Assembly (NCBI GenBank): GCA_020054205.1
Contig: JAGVLS010000010.1
Coordinates: 62,001-126,000 of the forward strand
Reading direction: 5' to 3'
DNA length: 64,000 bases
Origin: Candidatus Obscuribacterales bacterium
GTDB lineage: Bacteria; Cyanobacteriota; Vampirovibrionia; Obscuribacterales; Obscuribacteraceae
In this document: positions 8,505 through 16,210 of the stretch, piece by piece
How positions within the stretch are numbered: the first letter of the stretch is position 1
Layout: the number at the start of each line of letters is the position of its first letter
The notes under the pieces: generated by a model
What the model saw: the letters and a program-made list of their open reading frames with translations, nothing else
Database searches by the model: none
Told to the model about the DNA's origin: nothing
Position numbers and translations under genes: made by a program

Positions 8505-9953
8505 ATGAGCGATTCTAAGCCCCTTGAATCATCTAATAAGTCATCGAATGATATTGATAGCGATTCTCAACAAAAAGAAGGTGAGAGTGACAGTCAAAAA
8601 GTCTGGGTGGCAGAGCTTTTTGAAGAAATGATTTTTGGTTCAAAAGAAAAAACAAATTCCTATTCATCTGCCGACGGTGGTATATGGAAACAAGAAACAG
8701 GACATTGGAATTATTATAATAATTCTCACAGCTTAGAAGAAAAATATTTGGATGTTGTAGATGTTTCACAAGATCAAGTTGGCAATCTAGCTATAAAGCT
8801 CAAAAATGGTGATTTATACCAAGAAAAAATAGATGGTAGTCAATTAAAATTCAATGACAAAAATAAATGTGTAGGTTTTAGGCTTTCTGATGGCAAAAAT
8901 GGTCAATTTATTTGGGATGGAGATGAATTAGAAGCCTATACTGCTGGTAATATCGTCTGGCAAAGAGCAAAAGAAGGGGATAAATACCTAGATAAATGGG
9001 TGCGATCTGATAGTCAAAGTTATTGGGTTGGAAAAATAGAATTTGATGATAAAACTGGCAATTTAGTTTTAACTGATATCGATGGTGATGATAAGGGTGA
9101 TGTCATCATTCATAAAACAGATGGTTCTAAAGAAATTATTCATGCTAATCAAAGTAGAAAGATTGTATTAGCTAATAAATTAGAAGGACAATATGATGCA
9201 AATGGTAATTTAACTAAGCTTACATATCCCGATAAAACTATTCGTGAATTTGGTTGGCAACATGATGAAAAAACTAATCAATATATTTTAAATTCGGTTG
9301 TGGTTAAAAGAGCTGATGGTAGTGTTAACGAGCACAAATTAATAGATGGTGCTTGGTATTTGAATGATGAAAAGGAAAAAAATCAATTTACTGTTGATAG
9401 CAAAAAGATGCAATATTCATATGTTGATACAGCTACTGGCTCTATTTGGACAAGCAGGCTTGATAATGGTTTTGATGTTGTTAAAACCAATGATGATGAA
9501 TATACAGTAAATAAATATGAGCAGATTACACAAGTCAAAATTGGTGATAAAACAAGAGAATATAATTATTTAGACTCTGACTCAAAAAAACCCAGTGAAA
9601 TTTATGACAAAGCTAATAATATCATTTGGAAACTGGATGAAGATAATAATTGGGTTTCAGATAAAGGTGAAAAAATAAAAGGCAAGGCAATTGTTGATAC
9701 TAATGGTAATTATTCGTTTGTAGATGGTAATTCAACAAAGATTTTTCATATTGATGGTACAAGAATTGACCAGATAAAAAGTGAAATAGATGGCTCTACT
9801 ATTGAGAGGCGTTTTATTGAGAAAAAAATTGAAACAAAAATTACTCATGCCGATGGTGCAATACGTGAATATTTAGCAATTAAAAATTCTAACGGTAGCG
9901 AACAAATAATTTCTGAAACGCGTCATTATAATGGTCAAAAAGAAATATGGTAA
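8505..9953 (+). CDS. RHS-like repeat protein, 5' part of a gene interrupted by TAA
   Basis: 482 codons, ending at a TAA at 9951-9953. The reading frame continues after this single stop without another break to 11795, so this is the N-terminal portion of what looks like one 1097-codon gene. There is no signal peptide or membrane segment; the N-terminus is Ser/Asp/Glu-rich. From about residue 55 it is built from degenerate beta-strand repeats with cores such as YDANGNLTKLTYPDKTIREF, RADGSVNEH and DTNGNYSFVDGN, reminiscent of RHS/YD repeats. From memory, similar repeats occur in Obscuribacterales proteins. RHS shells commonly encapsulate a C-terminal effector domain; here the candidate is in the 3' part. 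Confidence 0.7.
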   Translation: MSDSKPLESSNKSSNDIDSDSQQKEGESDSQKVWVAELFEEMIFGSKEKTNSYSSADGGIWKQETGHWNYYNNSHSLEEKYLDVVDVSQDQVGNLAIKLKNGDLYQEKIDGSQLKFNDKNKCVGFRLSDGKNGQFIWDGDELEAYTAGNIVWQRAKEGDKYLDKWVRSDSQSYWVGKIEFDDKTGNLVLTDIDGDDKGDVIIHKTDGSKEIIHANQSRKIVLANKLEGQYDANGNLTKLTYPDKTIREFGWQHDEKTNQYILNSVVVKRADGSVNEHKLIDGAWYLNDEKEKNQFTVDSKKMQYSYVDTATGSIWTSRLDNGFDVVKTNDDEYTVNKYEQITQVKIGDKTREYNYLDSDSKKPSEIYDKANNIIWKLDEDNNWVSDKGEKIKGKAIVDTNGNYSFVDGNSTKIFHIDGTRIDQIKSEIDGSTIERRFIEKKIETKITHADGAIREYLAIKNSNGSEQIISETRHYNGQKEIW

Positions 9954-10076
9954 AGACAAAGAAAAGCTAATTCGTTAGATTATAGTGATATTTGGCAAGA
10001 AAAAGGTACTAGTAAAACTGAAGAAAGAATAGAGACAAATCTTTCTGATAATGGTGAATTTGTTTATAAAACTCTT

Positions 10077-11795
10077 TTGGGAAATAATTATTCTGCTAAA
10101 ACAGATGGTACGGAACAATTAGCAAATGAGGAAGAAAATTGGCTTATAGATTATAAAAATGGCAAAGTTATTCACCTAAAAAGATATAACGGTACAGACT
10201 TAACATATGAATGGGATGGCGACACTATCAAATCATATGTATTAAAAGATGAAGAGGGAAAAGTATTTCACTGGACTAGGGTAGCAGAAAATCAATATCA
10301 GAATGAAAATGTAATACAACCTATGAAAGTTAGTGTTAGCCGTGATGGTTTGCATATGGTTGAACATTTAGAAGGTGACAAAAGTATTATTGCAAAAAGC
10401 CCGAGTGGTTATAAGCGTGAAGAATATCCCAATGATAAAAGGAAATTGGAATGGTATAAAGAAAAATTATTAAGTATTGACATAAATGGTCATGTAAGAC
10501 GTATTGAAAGAGATGCTGAAAACAAAGTATTTAGAATAACTGATTCTTGGAATGGACAAGTTATTGAAAAAGATATTGAAAATAATTGGGTAATGACGAG
10601 AAATGGACAAAAAATTGCCCATGATACAGTACGATTGGGCGATGATGCTGCAGTATCACCTGAAGGTGATTGTGCTTTTATTTCATGTGAAGGTACAATT
10701 TTAATTGATAAATTTGATGGCACACAAGAATTATTAATGAGCGGTGGTACTATTTCCAGAGAAGTAGTTGATCATCCTCATTTAGATTTAGCTGAAAAAA
10801 TTCATTTCATTCGTTGTTTAAATAATTTTGAAAATAGAAAAGATTTAAGTATCGATGAAGTTGAAGCAACTATTGATCAAATTCAACGAGTTTTAAATTC
10901 AAAAAATGATAGTTTATATAATGAGCGCGATAATGCTATTTTGGCTGCTCAATTAGCTTGGCATGTAGCTCATCCAAATCTTGATTCACAAGGTACTCAC
11001 CCTACTTGTAGTGTCAGTGATATTAGACTTTGTTTGGAGTATGAAAATCCAGCCCTGTTTGTGCAAGTAATGGCTGATATGATTGTCGATAAACAATTCA
11101 TCACTAAAGACAAAACAAAAATCATTGTTGCTCCAGATAGTATTGCTAGAACTGAAATTCAATTTGGTAGTGATAATCAATTTCCATCTGAAGATGGTCA
11201 AAGATCATGGGCAGCACGTATTTGGGATATGACAGCAATAAATATTCATTGGCAAAGACAAAGTAAAGGTTCTATTTATTATCGACAAGATACTCCTAGT
11301 ATAGGTGAAATTGATGAAGGACTTTATCAACTTAACCAAGAAGGATCCGGAAATCCTTTATATAACGAAAACGGCAAAAGAAGAGACACACCAGGATTAA
11401 GTGCAGATGAAATTTTAGATGTATACAAACAAATTACTGGGCAATCTGAAACAAATAGAGTTTTGCTTCAGGGTACAGTTACAGGTGGTGGTAGTGGTGT
11501 TGCATCATTTACTAGCGAAGACGATCTTCATAAATTACTCTTATCTGGTCCTTGGCCAAAAATAATACATATTGAGTCTAATGAAGAGCCGTTTGGAACT
11601 GATACTGGTAGTGCCACTGCCAATAATGATAATAATCATAGACATGTAGTTGTTATAACTCATTATGATGCTGAGTCTAAAAAGGTTTATATAGATAATA
11701 CATGGAGCAATAGCGATGATCATTTAGATCCAACTAAACCAGTGACTAATAGTGGGACAATCCCTTTAGAAATGTTCTATAAAGCAACACATTAA
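10077..11795 (+). CDS. RHS-like repeats plus papain-like domain, 3' part of the interrupted gene
   Basis: In the same frame as the preceding ORF. 10077 is a TTG without a Shine-Dalgarno; the frame is open from 9954, so the real protein probably includes the upstream part. About 230 residues of further 'DG' repeats and a helical linker are followed by a C-terminal domain. In that domain GTHPTC (Cys at 11007-11009), NHRHVVVITHYD (His at 11643-11645) and YIDNTW (Asn at 11697-11699) occur in the order Cys, His, Asn expected of a papain/C39-like cysteine peptidase; in the full 1097-codon frame these are C835, H1047 and N1065. A peptidase or amidase activity is predicted, not shown. It ends overlapping the convergent next gene by 4 bases. 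Confidence 0.7.
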   Translation: MGNNYSAKTDGTEQLANEEENWLIDYKNGKVIHLKRYNGTDLTYEWDGDTIKSYVLKDEEGKVFHWTRVAENQYQNENVIQPMKVSVSRDGLHMVEHLEGDKSIIAKSPSGYKREEYPNDKRKLEWYKEKLLSIDINGHVRRIERDAENKVFRITDSWNGQVIEKDIENNWVMTRNGQKIAHDTVRLGDDAAVSPEGDCAFISCEGTILIDKFDGTQELLMSGGTISREVVDHPHLDLAEKIHFIRCLNNFENRKDLSIDEVEATIDQIQRVLNSKNDSLYNERDNAILAAQLAWHVAHPNLDSQGTHPTCSVSDIRLCLEYENPALFVQVMADMIVDKQFITKDKTKIIVAPDSIARTEIQFGSDNQFPSEDGQRSWAARIWDMTAINIHWQRQSKGSIYYRQDTPSIGEIDEGLYQLNQEGSGNPLYNENGKRRDTPGLSADEILDVYKQITGQSETNRVLLQGTVTGGGSGVASFTSEDDLHKLLLSGPWPKIIHIESNEEPFGTDTGSATANNDNNHRHVVVITHYDAESKKVYIDNTWSNSDDHLDPTKPVTNSGTIPLEMFYKATH

Positions 11796-12379
11796 TTGGA
11801 AATGCTAGCATTATAACGAGCTCTATCTGCTGCTGCTTGAGCTCGGCTAGCGGCAGCACGAGCTTGCGAGGCGTAATCATTAGCCAGAGATGATGTACCG
11901 TAAGCAGCACTTGTTGCCCGATCAGCTGCAGCACGAGCAGCATTGGCATGATTTTGGGCAGAAGAAGCAGAATTTTGTTTAACCCAGCGATCACGATTAT
12001 ATTGAGCCTCATTGGCTGCTGATTCTGCTTGTGAAGCTTCATTTAAAGCAGTTTGCAAATTGGATTGGGCATTGCCTTCAGCTTGTGAATTATTGGTTGA
12101 ATTGCCTGAATTGGGAGATGAATTACCAAAAAATGTTTTAAGCAATCCACGCATAGAAAAAGGATTTTCACTATTTGTATTTGCTTGAATAGCTTTTTCA
12201 GGCAAAGGACTTGGCGCTGGAATTATACTAGGTGTTTGTTGCCAATTATTTGGTTTATCTACTTGATTTAATAAAGTTTCTAAATTAGAAGATTGATTTT
12301 GATAATTTTGACTAGAACACGCTAAATAATTACTTTGCGTGCATATAATAAATAAGATTAAAAGGGACTTGGCAATCAT
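11792..12379 (-). CDS. exported Ala-rich coiled-coil protein
   Basis: 195 residues. The N-terminus is hydrophobic and reads IICTQSNYLACSSQ; cleavage before the Cys would make it a lipoprotein, but the lipobox is imperfect. A Pro/Asn/Ser-rich linker (about 25-105) is followed by a long Ala-rich helix with repeated AARAAADRA and AARAAASRAQAAADRA units (about 145-190), typical of an extended coiled coil. Similar architecture is seen in envelope or stalk-like structural proteins, but no family is recognised. It converges on the RHS-like gene with a 4-base overlap of the ends. Confidence 0.65.
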   Translation of the reverse strand: MIAKSLLILFIICTQSNYLACSSQNYQNQSSNLETLLNQVDKPNNWQQTPSIIPAPSPLPEKAIQANTNSENPFSMRGLLKTFFGNSSPNSGNSTNNSQAEGNAQSNLQTALNEASQAESAANEAQYNRDRWVKQNSASSAQNHANAARAAADRATSAAYGTSSLANDYASQARAAASRAQAAADRARYNASISN

Positions 12380-12416
12380 ATTATCTATTGTAAGGGAAAT
12401 ATGTTTTTAGGGGAAA

Positions 12417-13610
12417 TTAAACATATTGTCCAGCACAAAAGCCCGATGCCCATGCCCATTGAAAATTATAACCACCCAATTGGCCTGTTACGTCTACTAC
12501 TTCACCAATAAAATATAATCCAGAAACTTTTTTAGATTCCATTGTTTGTGATGATAATTCATCTGTATCGACACCACCCCGAGTTACTTCTGCTTTTTCG
12601 TAGCCAATTAAGTTAGCAGGTGTGATTGTCCAGGTTTTAAGAAAGTTAGCATAGTCTTTTAAAGTTTTGTCGTCAATTTGTTTAATGGGTTTTGATGGTG
12701 CATATAGATAACAAAATTTATCTACAAATCGTTTCGGTAAAATTTCTGACAATATATTTTTTAATTCTATGTTGGGATTTTCATGTTTTTTTTGGCTAAG
12801 CCAGCTTATTGTGTCAATTTCTGGCAATAAGTCTATATAAATCGAATTATTTTGGCGCCAGTACAGAGATATTTGTAAAATTGCTGGACCGCTTAAACCA
12901 ACATGAGTAAATAATATATTTTCACGAAAAGATTTTTTATTGCACTCAACAAGTGTATCAATAGATAATCCCGAAAGCTCTTTTAATTCATTCAAGTCTT
13001 GTTTTTTTAAAGACAGTCCCACCAAAGCAGGTGCTGTCGTGACAATATTTAAATCAAATTGTTTAGCAATTTCATAACCAAAACCAGTAGCACCAATTTG
13101 AGGAATTGATAATCCGCCGGTTGCAATCACTAATGATTCACTGACAAAAATTCCTTGATTAGTTTCAATATAAAAATGTTTATCTTTATTTATTTTATTG
13201 ATTTTACAAGCACTGTTTATTTGTACATTTGCTTCCTCACATTCTTTTAAAAGCAAATCTACTATATTTTGTGCAGATCCATCACAAAATAATTGGCCAA
13301 GTTTTTTATGGTGGTAAGATATCTGATGCTTTTTAACAAGAGCAATAAAATTTTCTGGAGTATAGCGGCTAAGAGCCGATCGGCAAAAATGTTTGTTTTC
13401 AGACAAAAAAGCATCCGGACTTGTACCAGTATTGGTAAAATTACAACGACCACCGCCAGAAATCAAAATTTTTCTACCAATTTTTGTACTATGATCTAGT
13501 AATATGGTTTTACGTCCACGTTTTCCTGCTTCAATTGCACACATCATGCCAGCTGCGCCAGCACCAATTATGGCTATATCGCAATTTATTTTGTTAATTT
13601 CCTTTGTCAT
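12417..13610 (-). CDS. HI0933/BaiN-family FAD-dependent oxidoreductase
   Basis: 397 residues. The N-terminal Rossmann motif IIGAGAAGMMCAIEAGKRG (about 14-32) binds FAD. The family signature GRKILISGGGRCNFTN follows at about 44-59, and the C-terminal GGYNFQWAWASGFCAG is the closing dinucleotide-binding motif of HI0933-like flavoproteins. They are cytosolic flavoproteins of uncertain physiological substrate; BaiN reduces bile-acid intermediates, but that reaction should not be transferred here. Its start overlaps the end of the upstream papain-like membrane protein gene by 17 bases, so the two are probably cotranscribed and coupled. Confidence 0.85.
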   Translation of the reverse strand: MTKEINKINCDIAIIGAGAAGMMCAIEAGKRGRKTILLDHSTKIGRKILISGGGRCNFTNTGTSPDAFLSENKHFCRSALSRYTPENFIALVKKHQISYHHKKLGQLFCDGSAQNIVDLLLKECEEANVQINSACKINKINKDKHFYIETNQGIFVSESLVIATGGLSIPQIGATGFGYEIAKQFDLNIVTTAPALVGLSLKKQDLNELKELSGLSIDTLVECNKKSFRENILFTHVGLSGPAILQISLYWRQNNSIYIDLLPEIDTISWLSQKKHENPNIELKNILSEILPKRFVDKFCYLYAPSKPIKQIDDKTLKDYANFLKTWTITPANLIGYEKAEVTRGGVDTDELSSQTMESKKVSGLYFIGEVVDVTGQLGGYNFQWAWASGFCAGQYV

Positions 13611-14625
13611 TTTTAGTTAATAGTTGGAAAGTTGGATCATCTAAAAAGCGTACTGGCATTATTGGGTCGAGCAATCCAGAGCCAAGTCCAAATATGCCGG
13701 TGCCATAGTCTTTAGTTCTTATACCTAGACGTCGATAGAGCTCAAGACAGGCGCCAATACATGTCCAGTGTTGTTTTGCCAGCCTGCCCATAAATAGGCC
13801 AAGCCAATCATATCCAGATGCGTAGAAAAGAGAAATAAGTTTTTGTTTGCAGACGAGGGGTAAGGGTAAAATACTAATAAATTTTTTGCGTCGTTCGTTT
13901 CTTTTATCTTTCCATTCTTGATTTTCTTTTTGCATTTGATATGCAATTTGGGCAGATTGTTTTATTTGTTCGTCTGTAAAAGGTTGTTTTAGTCTAAGCA
14001 CTATATAGTGACCTTGTTTTAGTGTGTTTGAGGCTGTTTCAGATAATGAATTAAGAACAATGCCATTAGCCATATAAGAACTAAATGCTTTCATAGAATT
14101 ATCGGGGATTTCAATTACCATTTCAGCATGTCCTACGCTTTCTCTCAAACCTGCTGCCACGCGACCACTGGTTAATATCAAATCACCAGGTTTAAGTGAG
14201 GTTTCTGGTGGGCTTACCCATGTAAAAGCTGGTAATGGACCATGTCCTTGTTTTATATAATTTATTCTATTTTTTCTGTATGTGATACATATTGCTATCC
14301 AGAGCAATAATTCAATTATTGCGATAATGTGCAATGTGGTATTTGTGCGAAGAATAAGAGGAAGAATTGATAATGTTATGCCAAGTGTTGCTGGAATTAC
14401 CACTTCTAGCCTTGAAAGTACATCGAAATAAGTTTTTAAAAAATGGGTCATTTGTAATTTAGTAATTAATAGCCATAATGCACTCAGTACAATAGCCCCA
14501 ATTGCTATACGTATATGTGTTTCATGAGTAATAAATCGAAATGTTAGCCAAATAAGAAATATATACGCAATGCCTGTTAAGCTTTTAATGGTGCGAAAAT
14601 AAAGTATGGATCTATCTATTTGCAT
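13594..14625 (-). CDS. membrane protein with permuted papain-like (YiiX/NlpC-P60-like) domain
   Basis: 343 residues. Four hydrophobic segments (about 14-33, 38-56, 76-92, 98-116) precede a soluble domain. That domain begins LKPGDLILTSGR and has H166 in SVGHAEMVIE near its N-terminus and C289 in HWTCIGACLEL near its C-terminus, with GYDWLG (271-276) between them. Histidine before cysteine is the order of the circularly permuted NlpC/P60-papain superfamily (YiiX, YaeF), whose members hydrolyse amide or thioester-like bonds. Substrate unknown. Followed with a 17-base overlap by the flavoprotein. The start at 14625 has only a weak ribosome-binding site. Confidence 0.7.
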   Translation of the reverse strand: MQIDRSILYFRTIKSLTGIAYIFLIWLTFRFITHETHIRIAIGAIVLSALWLLITKLQMTHFLKTYFDVLSRLEVVIPATLGITLSILPLILRTNTTLHIIAIIELLLWIAICITYRKNRINYIKQGHGPLPAFTWVSPPETSLKPGDLILTSGRVAAGLRESVGHAEMVIEIPDNSMKAFSSYMANGIVLNSLSETASNTLKQGHYIVLRLKQPFTDEQIKQSAQIAYQMQKENQEWKDKRNERRKKFISILPLPLVCKQKLISLFYASGYDWLGLFMGRLAKQHWTCIGACLELYRRLGIRTKDYGTGIFGLGSGLLDPIMPVRFLDDPTFQLLTKNDKGN

Positions 14626-14661
14626 TGCTATTTAAGATAAGAGATGCCAAGGACTTTTCTC

Positions 14662-15060
14662 ATGGACAATATCAATTCTACTCTCATTATATTTGTCATT
14701 ATCATCGTATTTTTAGCGCTTATTTGGTGGCTTATTTTAGGTCCCCAAGGATTATTTGTTAGTGTTTGGAAAAAGAAGATAAAGACATTAGAAGTTGCAG
14801 TACGTATGCATGGTGATTTGGCATCTATAAATGAGCTTAGACAAATTGCTAGATTATATGAACGAATGGGAAAACATTGGGAAGCAGACAAATATTATTC
14901 ACGAGCAATTGATATTTGTGAGAAAGAACTGGGAAAAACAGATATTAGGCTATTGCCTATTTTAAAAGATTATGTTCGGCTTTTAGAGACAATGCATTAT
15001 AAAAAACAAGTGTGTGCAACTAGAGACAAGATAGAGCTAATAAACAAACAAAATAAATAA
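14662..15060 (+). CDS. membrane-anchored TPR protein
   Basis: 132 residues from the ATG at 14662, preferred because AAGGA lies 8 bases before it; an ATG at 14644 would add six residues. A single membrane helix (about residues 6-26, LIIFVIIIVFLALIWWLIL) is followed by a soluble part of TPR-type helices (INELRQIARLYERMGKHWEA, then a second unit). It is divergent from the papain-like membrane protein with fewer than 40 bases between start codons, so any two promoters must overlap. Confidence 0.65.
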   Translation: MDNINSTLIIFVIIIVFLALIWWLILGPQGLFVSVWKKKIKTLEVAVRMHGDLASINELRQIARLYERMGKHWEADKYYSRAIDICEKELGKTDIRLLPILKDYVRLLETMHYKKQVCATRDKIELINKQNK

Positions 15061-15233
15061 TATTTGCTTGATTCTATAAAAGCCCCCTACTTGGCTACTT
15101 GAAATTATGTTTTTTCACGTTAAGTTCTCTAAGATAAAATGTCCCATCTTTGTTGTCAGTCGGATACATTAGATTCAGTAGAATTGTGAATAAAAAAGCC
15201 TTAGGAAAATTGCGGGATAATAGCAGGTAATAA

Positions 15234-16205
15234 ATGTATATTGTTTTGTACCAATGGCGAGTAAAAACCGGAAAGGAAGAACAATTTCGTGAAGGTTGGC
15301 GCCGTGTTACTGAAGCTATATATCAAGCTTTTGGCAGTTTAGGATCGCGATTACATAAAATAGAGGGTGGTCCTTGGGTTGCATATGCTCAATGGCCGAG
15401 CAAGGAGCATTTTGAGCAAGCTCAGCAAAAAGATATTTTAATAGATGAAGCTGGCTATTCTATGATGAAAGACAGCATTGAGCCTGGTTCAGAAGAAATG
15501 ACTTTATGCATGGAAGTCACAGATGACTTTTTGAAAAAAACGATTCTTCCTACTGCAGGCAAGCCAAGAAGACGTCATGGCTTAGTTAGTAATTTATATT
15601 TGTTGTTGGGGTTACCAGTTAATACTCCTTTTGAGCAATTAGATTATGATCGCATTAAGCTAATTGATAATTTAGCTAGTCTTGTAAGAACTAGTGATGG
15701 AAAAATGCAAGAGCGGCTTAAAGCTGCCAAACAACATATGCTTGATGTATCTGGAGAATTGCAAGATCCAGATATTTTAGATGCTTATACAGGTGAATTT
15801 GAAGTCATATTATCTACTTATGCCGGTGGTACATCAGAGACATATCGCCCGAAATTAGGTCATTTAATTTTAGCTTCAGGAGCAATTACTGCTGAACAAT
15901 TAAAAACAGCTATTGCTTGTCAGCATTATAATGAATTTCATCATGTGCAATTAGGAACGATGCTTGTTAATTGGCGATTCCTTACTTCGGGTCAACTTGA
16001 ATATTTATTGAAATTGCAAAATCTTCTTATGCTTTCTCCAGGGCATCCAGATCGTTGGGGAAGAAGATTGTTTGAATTAGGCTTATTATCTGAGGATGAG
16101 TTAACCATAGCTCAAAGAGAAAGAGAGCTAACCAAAAATTCTTTACGGAAAGTTGTTGTAAGTCAAGGTTATTTAACTAAGCAAGCTGTCGAGCTTATTG
16201 GTTAA
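15234..16205 (+). CDS. ABM-domain fusion protein with MshEN-like tail
   Basis: 323 residues in three parts. Residues 1-95 look like an antibiotic-biosynthesis-monooxygenase (ABM, dimeric ferredoxin-like) domain: YIVLYQWRVKTGKEEQFREG and WVAYAQWPSKEHFEQAQ. Residues of about 118-195 are helical (LYLLLGLPVNTPFEQLDYDR, later a DPDILDAY segment) and vaguely like a J-domain. Residues of about 205-320 carry two copies of LGHLILASGAITAEQLKTAI-type units, as in the N-terminal domain of type II secretion/type IV pilus ATPases (GspE_N/MshEN). This combination is uncommon; the function is unknown. It is preceded by AGG before the ATG and converges on dnaE2 with a 5-base gap. Confidence 0.6.
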   Translation: MYIVLYQWRVKTGKEEQFREGWRRVTEAIYQAFGSLGSRLHKIEGGPWVAYAQWPSKEHFEQAQQKDILIDEAGYSMMKDSIEPGSEEMTLCMEVTDDFLKKTILPTAGKPRRRHGLVSNLYLLLGLPVNTPFEQLDYDRIKLIDNLASLVRTSDGKMQERLKAAKQHMLDVSGELQDPDILDAYTGEFEVILSTYAGGTSETYRPKLGHLILASGAITAEQLKTAIACQHYNEFHHVQLGTMLVNWRFLTSGQLEYLLKLQNLLMLSPGHPDRWGRRLFELGLLSEDELTIAQRERELTKNSLRKVVVSQGYLTKQAVELIG

Positions 16206-16210
16206 TATTG

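Noticed and set aside
9951-9953. TAA used as a sense codon (genetic code change)
   Set aside because: Many confident genes in the window end in TAA at the expected place, so reassignment of TAA is not supported; a local mutation, readthrough or error is more likely.
11746-12042. 98-codon minus-strand ORF overlapping the Ala-rich protein
   Set aside because: It is a shifted-frame shadow of the Ala-rich repeats, with no own start signals.
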